Source of the DNA: an uncultured Clostridia bacterium
GTDB lineage: Bacteria > Bacillota > Clostridia > Saccharofermentanales > DTU023
DNA: 64,000 bases
Assembly: GCA_946220865.1 (NCBI GenBank)
Contig: CAMJYM010000006.1
Coordinates: forward strand, 1 to 64,000
Direction: 5' to 3'
Shown piece by piece: positions 34,453 through 41,988 of this stretch (position 1 is the stretch's first letter; each line of letters opens with the position of its first letter). Made by a program: the position numbers and the translations under genes. The notes under the pieces are model-generated. The model had not been told where the DNA came from and did not search any database. It worked only from the letters and a program-made list of their open reading frames with translations.

Positions 34453-35514
34453 ATGAAGAAAGACAGTATGAAACTTATCCTCGCCGGCCTGTTGATAGGT
34501 ATCGGCGCCATCGCCCTGATGCTTGCCGGGAACCCCGGGAACATGGGTCTTTGCATTGCCTGCTTCCTGCGCGATACGGCGGGTGCAATTAAACTGCACA
34601 GCGCCCCGGTCGTCCAGTATCTGCGCCCGGAAATCATCGGCTTTATCCTGGGTTCATTCCTGCTCTCACTGGGGACGCATGAATTCAAAGCCCGCGGGGG
34701 CTCATCTCCGATGCTCCGCTTTGCTATGGGCTTTATGGTCATGATCGGCGCCCTTGTCTTCCTCGGCTGCCCCATGCGCATGGTGCTGAGAATGGCCGGC
34801 GGTGACCTCAATGCCTGGATCGGCCTGATCGGCTTTGTCCTCGGCGTCGTCACCGGCGTTTTCTTCCTGAAAAAAGGCTTCACTCTGAAGCGCAGCTATG
34901 TACAGAAACCGGTCGACGGCATGGCAATGCCGCTCATTCAAGTGCTTATGCTCGTGCTCTTCCTCGCCGTGCCCGCCCTTTTCATGTTTTCTGAAAAAGG
35001 ACCGGGTTCTATGCACGCTCCTGTGGCCATCTCGCTCTGTGTTGCCCTGATTGCCGGCGCTCTGGCCCAGCGCACACGTATTTGCCAGGCGGGTGCCATT
35101 CGTGACCTTGTCATGTTTAAAGATCCGACCCTCCTCTGGGGTTCTGTCGCAGTCTTCGTTGCGGCCCTGGTCATGAACCTTGCCTTTAACAAATTTAATC
35201 CCGGCATGGCTGGACAGCCGATTGCTCACACCGAAATTCTCTGGAATATCCTGGGCCTTTATGTGGTTGGCTTTGGCTCCACCCTTCTTGGTGGCTGTCC
35301 CATGCGCCAGCTCATCCTCACCGGTACCGGCAACAGCGACTCCGCTCTCACCGTGCTCGGCATGATCGTCGGCGCGGCTTTCTGCCACAACTTCGGCCTC
35401 GCTTCCAGCGGTAAGGGAACCACCCCCAATGGCCGTATCGCCTGCATCGCCTGCATCGTCATCCTCTTTATCATCGGCTTCATGAACAGCAGAAATGAAG
35501 CTTCTGCAAAATAG
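34453..35514 (+). CDS. yedE: YedE family putative selenium transporter
   Basis: Membrane protein with about nine or ten hydrophobic segments. It has the paired GCPMR motifs (LGCPMRMVLRMAGGD and GGCPMRQLILTGTGN) and conserved cysteines (GLCIACFLRDT, AQRTRICQAGAIRD) of the YeeE/YedE family. The version encoded beside tusA/yedF and selD is regarded as a selenium-related transporter. 353 aa. GGGAGG lies before the ATG. It is followed by a TusA-like partner, as usual for YeeE/YeeD pairs. Confidence 0.92.
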   Translation: MKKDSMKLILAGLLIGIGAIALMLAGNPGNMGLCIACFLRDTAGAIKLHSAPVVQYLRPEIIGFILGSFLLSLGTHEFKARGGSSPMLRFAMGFMVMIGALVFLGCPMRMVLRMAGGDLNAWIGLIGFVLGVVTGVFFLKKGFTLKRSYVQKPVDGMAMPLIQVLMLVLFLAVPALFMFSEKGPGSMHAPVAISLCVALIAGALAQRTRICQAGAIRDLVMFKDPTLLWGSVAVFVAALVMNLAFNKFNPGMAGQPIAHTEILWNILGLYVVGFGSTLLGGCPMRQLILTGTGNSDSALTVLGMIVGAAFCHNFGLASSGKGTTPNGRIACIACIVILFIIGFMNSRNEASAK

Positions 35515-35616
35515 GAGCAGGCTCTGCGAATCTCGGGAGAAAGGGCAGACGCCCCGTCGACCAGGCTCGACAAATCCCGAATGTGACAAACGCTTAAGTA
35601 AAGAAAGGATCATCAT

Positions 35617-35823
35617 ATGACCGAAGTAGATGCCCGCGGCCTTTCCTGCCCGCAGCCCGTCCTGCTTCTCCAGGAAGCCCTCAAGAAAAATGCCGAAGGA
35701 GTAAAACTCCTCGTCGATGACTTTGCGCCCATCGAGAATTGCAGCCGTTTTGCTGAAAATCATGGCTACAAGGTCAGCCGCAAAGATGAAAGCGAATGGA
35801 CCGTCCTCGAAATCAGCAAATAA
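35617..35823 (+). CDS. TusA/YeeD-like sulfur (selenium) carrier
   Basis: 68-residue TusA fold: VDARGLSCPQPVLLLQEAL with the single active-type cysteine in CPQP (Cys11). Encoded about 100 bases after yedE, the arrangement known for transporter-carrier pairs in which the carrier accepts the chalcogen at the membrane. AAAGGA precedes the ATG. A strong terminator follows. Confidence 0.9.
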   Translation: MTEVDARGLSCPQPVLLLQEALKKNAEGVKLLVDDFAPIENCSRFAENHGYKVSRKDESEWTVLEISK

Positions 35824-35930
35824 GCTGAAAATAAGTGCTTCAGCTCTCATTGCGCAGATCTTTTCGAGCCACTTTTTGGTGTCTCTTTGGTGAAGCGCGC
35901 GAAATGAGCTGAATCTTCACATCAGGAGAG

Positions 35931-35976
35931 ATCCCCGGGCTGCTTTGGAAACGCCATGCGGCCGGGGGATTTTTTG
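35931..35976 (+). terminator. Terminator after the TusA-like gene
   Basis: ATCCCCGGGCTGC opposite GCGGCCGGGGGAT forms a long GC stem, followed by six T. Confidence 0.85.
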
Positions 35977-36342
35977 TAGAATCATCGAAATTGCCAAGTT
36001 ATAAAAGTGGATCGGCATCTTTTCTTCGCCCGACTCTGGAGGCCTGTAACCGTGCCTGAAGCTTGAGCCTTGCTTGATTGATCTTGTTCTTCTTCTCGCT
36101 TATTATTGAAAGGCGCAAAAGGGCTGCCGCGTTTGATGGCTCTGCGGGCGAAGTGCAGACCAAAGAGAGGCTCAGTACAGGTCATCATAGCTTCGCCACG
36201 TTCGTTGTCCTGGCGGTTAATAACGTATGTCCCTGGGGGCGCACGCGGGAGCAACTGCGGATGGCGCCACAAAGGCCATCTCTGAATTGGCGGAGATGTC
36301 TTTGAGAGTGCACGCGGGAGCAGCTCAAAAGAAAGGACCTAT
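35977..36342. promoter_or_regulatory. Non-coding stretch upstream of the second DUF3343 gene
   Basis: About 360 bases with no gene I can support. GCACGCGGGAGCA occurs twice (near 36240 and 36312), and CATCTC/GAGATG forms a hairpin between the two copies. Possibly a structured leader. AAAGGA at the end serves the next gene. Confidence 0.3.
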
Positions 36343-36585
36343 ATGAAAAATATTGCGACCTTTCACACGCACCTTGGTGCGCTCGACTTTTTTAACGGCC
36401 TGAAAAACCTGGGCGATGAAGCTGCGGAGCTTGTGCCTGCGCCGCGCCAGCTCTCGGTTTCCTGCGGCACGGCGGTGTGCTTTTCGAAGCCTTACGATGA
36501 GGCGAGCATGGCTAATGAAGATTTAATACAGGTTTATCAGATTGAAGCGTCGGGAAAGTACAAGCTTATCCGCGACGAGCTCTAG
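36343..36585 (+). CDS. DUF3343 family protein, second copy
   Basis: 80-residue protein with the DUF3343 pattern: FHTHLGALDFFNGLKNLG, then AELVPAPRQLSVSCGTAVCF with the conserved cysteine, then a strand-helix tail. It is directly upstream of selA, which supports a selenium-carrier role. Together with the copy at 30899 the region has two of these proteins, perhaps serving different donors or acceptors. Confidence 0.85.
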   Translation: MKNIATFHTHLGALDFFNGLKNLGDEAAELVPAPRQLSVSCGTAVCFSKPYDEASMANEDLIQVYQIEASGKYKLIRDEL

Positions 36586-36625
36586 TGGCCGATATGCCGA
36601 AAAACCTAAATAAAAAGACAACCCA

Positions 36626-36642
36626 CAGGGTGTAAAACCCTG
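36626..36642 (+). promoter_or_regulatory. Hairpin ahead of selA
   Basis: CAGGGT-GTAAA-ACCCTG in the spacer before the selA ribosome binding site. In some bacteria a SECIS-like leader hairpin lets SelB control selA-selB; whether this one does is unknown. Confidence 0.3.
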
Positions 36643-36675
36643 CACGAGGCAGGAAGGTAAGAAACGAGGAAAACC

Positions 36676-38226
36676 ATGCAAGAGAATAGCGCAGAGAAAC
36701 CCGCAAGTGTCATTAAGGGCAAGGCCCTGCTTCGACTGATTCCCCAGGTCGACGCCCTGCTTGCCTCTGAAGCTTTTGCTGAACTGGCCTCAGAATTTGA
36801 CCGCGAAACGCTTGTCAGAACCACCCAGAGCGTTCTTGATGACTTTCGTCAGGCGGTTTTAAGCAGCAACGGTGACGATTCTTCTCAGCTTGCTGGCGAA
36901 GGCGCAACCGGAACAGCAGGCGAAGGGATTTGCCCTCCTGGAGGATGGTGGCCCGGAAGGGGCCAAAGCAAAACAGCGGCGGATCTTACAGATGAGGCCC
37001 TCGCTGCTGCCGTACGCGACAGCCTGAAAGGTGATGAGCTGCACCAGTTGCGTCCCCTGCTCAATGCGACCGGTATCAGCCTGCACACCAACCTTGGCCG
37101 CGCCCCGCTTGCCCGGGCGGCAGCGGAGAGCATGGCCCGCCTGAGTCTTGGCTATACCAATCTTGAATATGACCTCGCGGCCGGACATCGCGGCAGTCGG
37201 CACGATGTGGTTGAAGGCCTGCTCACGCGCCTCACCGGCACCGAAGCGGCCATGGTCGTGAACAACAATGCCGGGGCCATGCTGATCCTTCTGGCCGAGC
37301 TGGCGCAGGGCCGCGAAGTCATCGTTTCCCGCGGTGAACTGGTTGAAATCGGCGGCGCATTCCGGGTCCCGGATGTGATGGTTCAAAGTGGGGCCAAACT
37401 GGTTGAAGTCGGGACCACGAACAAAACACGTCTCTCTGATTATGCCCGGGCTATCAACGAAAACACGGCGGCCATTCTCAAAGTGCACCGCTCGAACTTT
37501 CGCCTTGAGGGCTTTACCGAAGAGGCCTCGCTTGAAGAATGTAAGAGCCTTGCCGAAGCCCAGGGTCTGCCTCTGATTTATGATCTCGGCTCCGGTCTGC
37601 TGCACCCTGACCCGCCAGCTTTCCTGAAAGATGAACCCACCGTTGCCGAGGGTGTCGCTGCGGGTTGCGATCTCGTCTGCTTCTCCGGAGATAAGCTCCT
37701 GGGGGGACCTCAGGCGGGTCTCATTGTGGGTCGAAAAGACCTGATTGAACGCATCAAAAAGCATCCTCTGGCACGGGCGCTGCGCTGCGACAAAATTTGC
37801 CTCATCGCCCTGCAGGAAACCCTCAGAATTTATCTTGAACCGGAACGTATCAACGAAGAAATTCCCCTCTTCCGTATGCTCAGCCAGCCTCTCAGCGCGA
37901 TTGAAAAGCGCGCCGATGTGCTCTGCGATCTTCTCGATCGCGAAGGCTTTGCGGCGGAAGTCTGCCAGCTCAAAACTGAAGTTGGCGGCGGCTCAGCGCC
38001 GGGCATTTTCCTCGATTCTGCCGGTATTCGCCTGTCCCCTCAGGAAAACGGCTTTCGTCTCAACGAGTTCGAGCGTGCTCTGCGATGTGGAGAGCCGGGT
38101 ATCATTGCTTTCATTCAGAAGGACAGCCTGGTGCTCGATCTGCGCACGATCCCGGACGAAGAAGTGGAGACCCTTGCGGCTTGCTTTACCCATGCCAGGG
38201 ACGTCATCGGTGAAAGAGCAGAATAA
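36676..38226 (+). CDS. selA: L-seryl-tRNA(Sec) selenium transferase
   Basis: PLP enzyme that converts Ser-tRNA-Sec to Sec-tRNA-Sec with selenophosphate. Seen: LLNATGISLHTNLGRAPL, GYTNLEYDL, AAMVVNNNAGA, RGELVEIGGAFRVPD, and the PLP lysine in FSGDKLLGGPQAG (Lys340). At 516 aa it is about 50 residues longer than most SelA; the extra is a Gly/Ser-rich stretch near residues 62-100 between the N-terminal domain and the core. selB follows 15 bases after the stop codon, the usual selA-selB pair. Confidence 0.96.
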   Translation: MQENSAEKPASVIKGKALLRLIPQVDALLASEAFAELASEFDRETLVRTTQSVLDDFRQAVLSSNGDDSSQLAGEGATGTAGEGICPPGGWWPGRGQSKTAADLTDEALAAAVRDSLKGDELHQLRPLLNATGISLHTNLGRAPLARAAAESMARLSLGYTNLEYDLAAGHRGSRHDVVEGLLTRLTGTEAAMVVNNNAGAMLILLAELAQGREVIVSRGELVEIGGAFRVPDVMVQSGAKLVEVGTTNKTRLSDYARAINENTAAILKVHRSNFRLEGFTEEASLEECKSLAEAQGLPLIYDLGSGLLHPDPPAFLKDEPTVAEGVAAGCDLVCFSGDKLLGGPQAGLIVGRKDLIERIKKHPLARALRCDKICLIALQETLRIYLEPERINEEIPLFRMLSQPLSAIEKRADVLCDLLDREGFAAEVCQLKTEVGGGSAPGIFLDSAGIRLSPQENGFRLNEFERALRCGEPGIIAFIQKDSLVLDLRTIPDEEVETLAACFTHARDVIGERAE

Positions 38227-38241
38227 GCTGAGGAGAAGAAG

Positions 38242-40146
38242 ATGAAGCACATCATTATCGGCACAGCCGGTCATGTTGACCACGGTAAAAGCTGCCTGAT
38301 TAAGGCCCTGACCGGCATCGATCCAGACCGTCTTAAAGAAGAGAAAAAACGTGGTATCACCATCGAGCTGGGCTTTGCCTGGCTGGATCTGCCGGATGGT
38401 GGCAAGGCCGGTATAGTTGACGTTCCCGGTCATGAGCGCTTCGTGCATAACATGCTTGCAGGTGCCGGCGGCGTGGATCTTGCCCTGCTCATTGTTGCGG
38501 CGGATGAAGGGGTCATGCCTCAGACCCGTGAACATCTGGATATTTTACAGCTGCTCGAAGTCAAACAAGGCATCCTCGTCGTGACCAAGAAAGATCTTGT
38601 GGATCCCGACTGGCTGGAGCTGGCCGAAGAGGACATCCGTGAAGAGGTAAAGGGAACTTTTCTGGAAAAGGCGCCGCTCTTTGCAGTTTCCTCTTACACT
38701 GGGGAGGGCATCGACGAGCTGCGCCAGGAGATTTTCCATCAGATTGAGGGACTGAGTGGCAAGGATGACGAGGCCCCGATGCGACAGGCGATCGATCGTG
38801 TCTTTACCATGGGAGGCTTCGGCACTGTCGTGACAGGAACCATGCTGGAAGGGCAGGTTCATGTAGGCGACACGCTGACACTCTACCCGGAAAACGAAGA
38901 CGTTCGTGTGCGCAGCATTCAGGTGCATGGTGAAGATAAAGAAGCGGCGTATGCTGGCCAGCGGGCAGCAATCAATCTGGCTCAGGTAAGCCGTCAGGAT
39001 GTGGAGCGCGGCAATGTGCTGGCCGCACCCGGAAGTATGGATGTCAGCAGTCTGCTGGATGTGCGCATCGACATGCTTAAAGACTCTCCTTACGAGCTCA
39101 AAAATAAAAGCCGTGTTCACTTTCACCATGGCGCAGGAGAACAGCTCGCCCGTGTGCGCCTTCTGGGCAGGGAAAGTCTGAAAGCCGGGGAAAGTGGCTT
39201 TGCCCGGCTCACGCTGAGTGAGCCCCTGGCTGCGAAAATGGGCGACCACTTTGTTCTGCGCTTTTTCTCACCGCTTGAGACCATCGGCGGCGGAAGGATT
39301 CTGGATCCCTGTCCCCCTCTGGCTAAAGTCCATGAAGATGAGGATCTCCAGCGCTTCCAGCGGCTGGATACGGCTGGGCCTTCTGAACGCTTAGCCCTTG
39401 CTATTGAGAGCCAGAGTCCGCTCTTTCGTGAACTTGGCCTGGCGCTGCGTCGTGCAGGCCTTAACGGACTCAGCGAAGAGCGTAAAGCCCAGATTATCCA
39501 GGAAGCGGAAGAGCAGTATGACATCCGCAGACTGACCCCGCAGACTTTCCTGGCTCGCACTTTTATTGAGAAAATGAGTGAAAAGGCCCGGCGCATTCTG
39601 GAAGATTTTCACCGCAAAGAACCCCTGAAATCGGGTCTGAAACGCGAAGAACTGCGTACCCGTCTGCTTCCGGAAAATCGCATTGAACTGACAGATCGCC
39701 TGCTGGAGCTTTTTGCTGAAGATGGCCAGATTCTCATTCAAGGCGGATTGGTCAAGCTTCCCGGTTTTTCCGTCGAACTCAGCCCTCAGCAGAAAAAAAT
39801 CTCGCAGGAAATGGAAGAGATCTATCTCAAAGCCGGTTTTGCCCCGCCAGATACCTCTGAACTGCTCGCCCGTTTCTCCAGAAAAGACAGCCCGGAGGCC
39901 GTGCTCTCCGATCTTATTGATCGCGCTGTGCTGAAGCGCCTTGACCCTAACATCTGCCTGCATCAACAATTTTTTGAAGAGGCCCGTGACTTTGTCATAC
40001 GGACGATCCGGGCCGAAGGCGAGCTCAAGCTGGCGGACTTCCGCGACCATATTCAAAGTTCCCGCAAATACGCTGTTGCCATTCTCGACGCTTTCGACCG
40101 TGAACGCCTCACCCGCCTGGTGGGCGACACACGGGTTCTGCTTTAG
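38242..40146 (+). CDS. selB: Selenocysteine-specific elongation factor SelB
   Basis: GTPase that brings Sec-tRNA-Sec to UGA codons by binding the SECIS hairpin. Seen: GHVDHGKSCL (G1), RGITIELGF (G2), DVPGHE (G3), TKKD (G4), then beta-barrel domains and a C-terminal region of winged helices ending in SSRKYAVAILDAFDRERLTRLVGDTRVL. 634 aa, full length. It starts with GAGGAGAAG upstream. Its likely targets in this window are the hairpins in grdB, grdA and selD. Confidence 0.96.
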   Translation: MKHIIIGTAGHVDHGKSCLIKALTGIDPDRLKEEKKRGITIELGFAWLDLPDGGKAGIVDVPGHERFVHNMLAGAGGVDLALLIVAADEGVMPQTREHLDILQLLEVKQGILVVTKKDLVDPDWLELAEEDIREEVKGTFLEKAPLFAVSSYTGEGIDELRQEIFHQIEGLSGKDDEAPMRQAIDRVFTMGGFGTVVTGTMLEGQVHVGDTLTLYPENEDVRVRSIQVHGEDKEAAYAGQRAAINLAQVSRQDVERGNVLAAPGSMDVSSLLDVRIDMLKDSPYELKNKSRVHFHHGAGEQLARVRLLGRESLKAGESGFARLTLSEPLAAKMGDHFVLRFFSPLETIGGGRILDPCPPLAKVHEDEDLQRFQRLDTAGPSERLALAIESQSPLFRELGLALRRAGLNGLSEERKAQIIQEAEEQYDIRRLTPQTFLARTFIEKMSEKARRILEDFHRKEPLKSGLKREELRTRLLPENRIELTDRLLELFAEDGQILIQGGLVKLPGFSVELSPQQKKISQEMEEIYLKAGFAPPDTSELLARFSRKDSPEAVLSDLIDRAVLKRLDPNICLHQQFFEEARDFVIRTIRAEGELKLADFRDHIQSSRKYAVAILDAFDRERLTRLVGDTRVLL

Positions 40147-40369
40147 TATGGGCATCCGATGCTTCAAACAGGGGGCCCAGGGCTGGGTTCACCTCCCGGA
40201 GAAGCTCCCTTTTTCACGTCCTGTCGCAGGATGACTCCTTTGGCCTGAGTTCAGGCTTCTGTCCATCAGAGCTTAGTTTGCTCGGGTTTGCCTGTGCTGA
40301 TTTCGCGTGTTGACTCGGCCAGCGGCGACTTTTTTACCTCATCCTTTGTTAAATCTGCTGGAAATAACG
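40147..40369. other. selB-pntA intergenic region
   Basis: No gene is visible. A short GGAG/CTCC hairpin followed by CTTTTT near 40198-40214 could end the selAB transcript. The rest is featureless up to the pntA promoter. Confidence 0.3.
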
Positions 40370-40398
40370 TTGTGATCGCTCGCTTATTTTGCTAAAAT
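40370..40398 (+). promoter_or_regulatory. Promoter of the transhydrogenase operon
   Basis: TTGTGA, a 17-base spacer and TAAAAT. Confidence 0.7.
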
Positions 40399-40409
40399 GT
40401 TCTAAGCGA

Positions 40410-40434
40410 TGGAATCCAAAAGAGGCGGATTCCA
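40410..40434 (+). promoter_or_regulatory. Leader hairpin before pntAA
   Basis: TGGAATCC (40410-40417) pairs with GGATTCCA (40427-40434), immediately ahead of the GGAGG ribosome binding site of pntAA. Confidence 0.45.
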
Positions 40435-40453
40435 CAATGGAGGATTTTTACTT

Positions 40454-41614
40454 ATGATTATTGCAATCCCGAAGGAAATCATGCATGGCGAAGATCGCGT
40501 TTCAGCTTCTCCCGAAACTGTAGCCGCGATGGTCAAAGAAGGCTGGACTGTCCTGGTCGAAAAAGGAGCCGGCAACGGCGCTTTCTACCATGATGAAGAG
40601 TACGTCAAAGCAGGTGCGGAACTGGTCAGCGATGTCCAGGATATGTATAACCGCGCAGAGCTGGTCCTCAAAGTTAAAGAACCTCTCTTCCATGAAGGCC
40701 TCGGGAAACACGAAATCGACCTGATGCATAAAGGCCAGGTTCTCATCACCTTCATTCACCCTGCAGCTCCGGTCAACCACGAGATGGTCAAAAAGATGGC
40801 AGCTCAGGGTGTGGTCAGCCTGACCCTGGATGGCGTGCCACGTATTTCCAGAGCACAGAACCTGGATGCACTTACGTCCATGTCCACCTGTGCTGGCTAT
40901 AAGGGCATTCTGCTCGCCGCCAATTATCTCCCCAGATTTATGCCCCAGTATTTCACGGCTGTCGGCATGATTAAACCCTGCAAGGCTCTGGTGATTGGTA
41001 CCGGCGTCGCCGGCCTCCAGGCTCTGGCTACGGCCAAGCGTCTCGGCGCCATTATCCACGCCGCAGATATCCGTCCGGATGCTGCCGATCAGGCCGCCTC
41101 TCTGGGCGCCAAAACCATCGACCTGGGCGTTCCTAAAGAAGTGGCCATGGGTGAGGGTGGTTATGCGCAGGAACTGCCGGAGAACTACCTGCAGCATGAG
41201 CGCGAAGTCCTTAAGGACATCGTTCCGGAGATGGATATCATCTTCTGTTCGGCCCTTGTTCCCGGTTGCCTGGCTCCGGTGATTCTCACCGAAGAGATGG
41301 TCAAGAGCATGAAGCCCGGCTCCGTCATCGTCGATATTTCCATCGACCAGGGCGGTAACTGCGCCATTTCTCCGGTCGGAGATGTTGCTGTCAAGCATCA
41401 CGTCACCTGCATCGGCATCAAGAACATCCCGGGTCTCCTGCCTGAAAGCTCCACCTGGATGTTCTCTCAGAACATCTTTAACTTTGCCAAATACATCATC
41501 AAGGATGGCAAGATTGTCCTCGATCGTGAGGATGAAATCATCAAAAAGTCGCTCTGCACGATCGACGGGAAAATCGTCCATGCCGGCGCCAGAGAAGCCA
41601 TGGGCCTCGACTGA
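40454..41614 (+). CDS. pntAA: NAD(P) transhydrogenase alpha subunit, NAD-binding part
   Basis: Domain I of proton-translocating transhydrogenase, related to alanine dehydrogenase. Seen: IAIPKEIMHGEDRVSASPE start, TSMSTCAGYKG, the Rossmann motif GTGVAGLQALATAKRLGA and RPDAADQAASLGAK. I take the ATG at 40454 (386 aa), with GGAGG upstream; the frame begins earlier without family similarity. Next comes a small membrane subunit and the beta subunit, the three-gene layout common in anaerobes. Alanine dehydrogenase is excluded by the neighbours. Confidence 0.93.
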   Translation: MIIAIPKEIMHGEDRVSASPETVAAMVKEGWTVLVEKGAGNGAFYHDEEYVKAGAELVSDVQDMYNRAELVLKVKEPLFHEGLGKHEIDLMHKGQVLITFIHPAAPVNHEMVKKMAAQGVVSLTLDGVPRISRAQNLDALTSMSTCAGYKGILLAANYLPRFMPQYFTAVGMIKPCKALVIGTGVAGLQALATAKRLGAIIHAADIRPDAADQAASLGAKTIDLGVPKEVAMGEGGYAQELPENYLQHEREVLKDIVPEMDIIFCSALVPGCLAPVILTEEMVKSMKPGSVIVDISIDQGGNCAISPVGDVAVKHHVTCIGIKNIPGLLPESSTWMFSQNIFNFAKYIIKDGKIVLDREDEIIKKSLCTIDGKIVHAGAREAMGLD

Positions 41615-41679
41615 AAATAATCCGCCTGCGCGCGCTCTCTGCAGAGCGCGCGCTTTCTTTATGTGAGAAAGGAGAAGCT

Positions 41680-41988
41680 ATGCAGGCCATCCTCTTAATC
41701 CTGGTCTTTGCGATCTCGACTTTTATCGGCTATAAACTTATAGGGCGCGTCCCCAGTCTTCTGCACACGCCGCTGATGTCCGGCATGAACGCCTTTTCCG
41801 GTGTGACCGTGCTTGGCTGTCTCAGTGCCACGGCCGCAGCTGTTGGCTTTAACAGCAAGCTCATGGGCATCCTGGCCATTATCCTCGCCATGATTAATGT
41901 CGTCGGAGGTTTCGGCGTCACTGACCGCATGCTCCGCATGTTCCACAGAGGCAGCAAAAAGACAGAAGGGGAGGCCAAAAATGCTTAA
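41680..41988 (+). CDS. pntAB: NAD(P) transhydrogenase alpha subunit, membrane part
   Basis: 102 aa with three hydrophobic segments: the membrane portion of the split alpha subunit (IGRVPSLLHTPLMSGMNAFSGV is the family signature). It forms part of the proton channel together with the membrane domain of PntB. AAAGGAGAAG lies upstream; the stop codon overlaps the pntB start by eight bases, so the two are translationally coupled. Confidence 0.93.
   Translation: MQAILLILVFAISTFIGYKLIGRVPSLLHTPLMSGMNAFSGVTVLGCLSATAAAVGFNSKLMGILAIILAMINVVGGFGVTDRMLRMFHRGSKKTEGEAKNA

Noticed and set aside
35982..36272. 97-codon minus-strand frame in the DUF3343 upstream region
   Set aside because: No recognisable similarity, no good start signal, and the translation looks like random GC-rich sequence.
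40454..41614. Alanine dehydrogenase
   Set aside because: The sequence is of the related family, but the following membrane subunit and beta subunit show it is the transhydrogenase alpha subunit.
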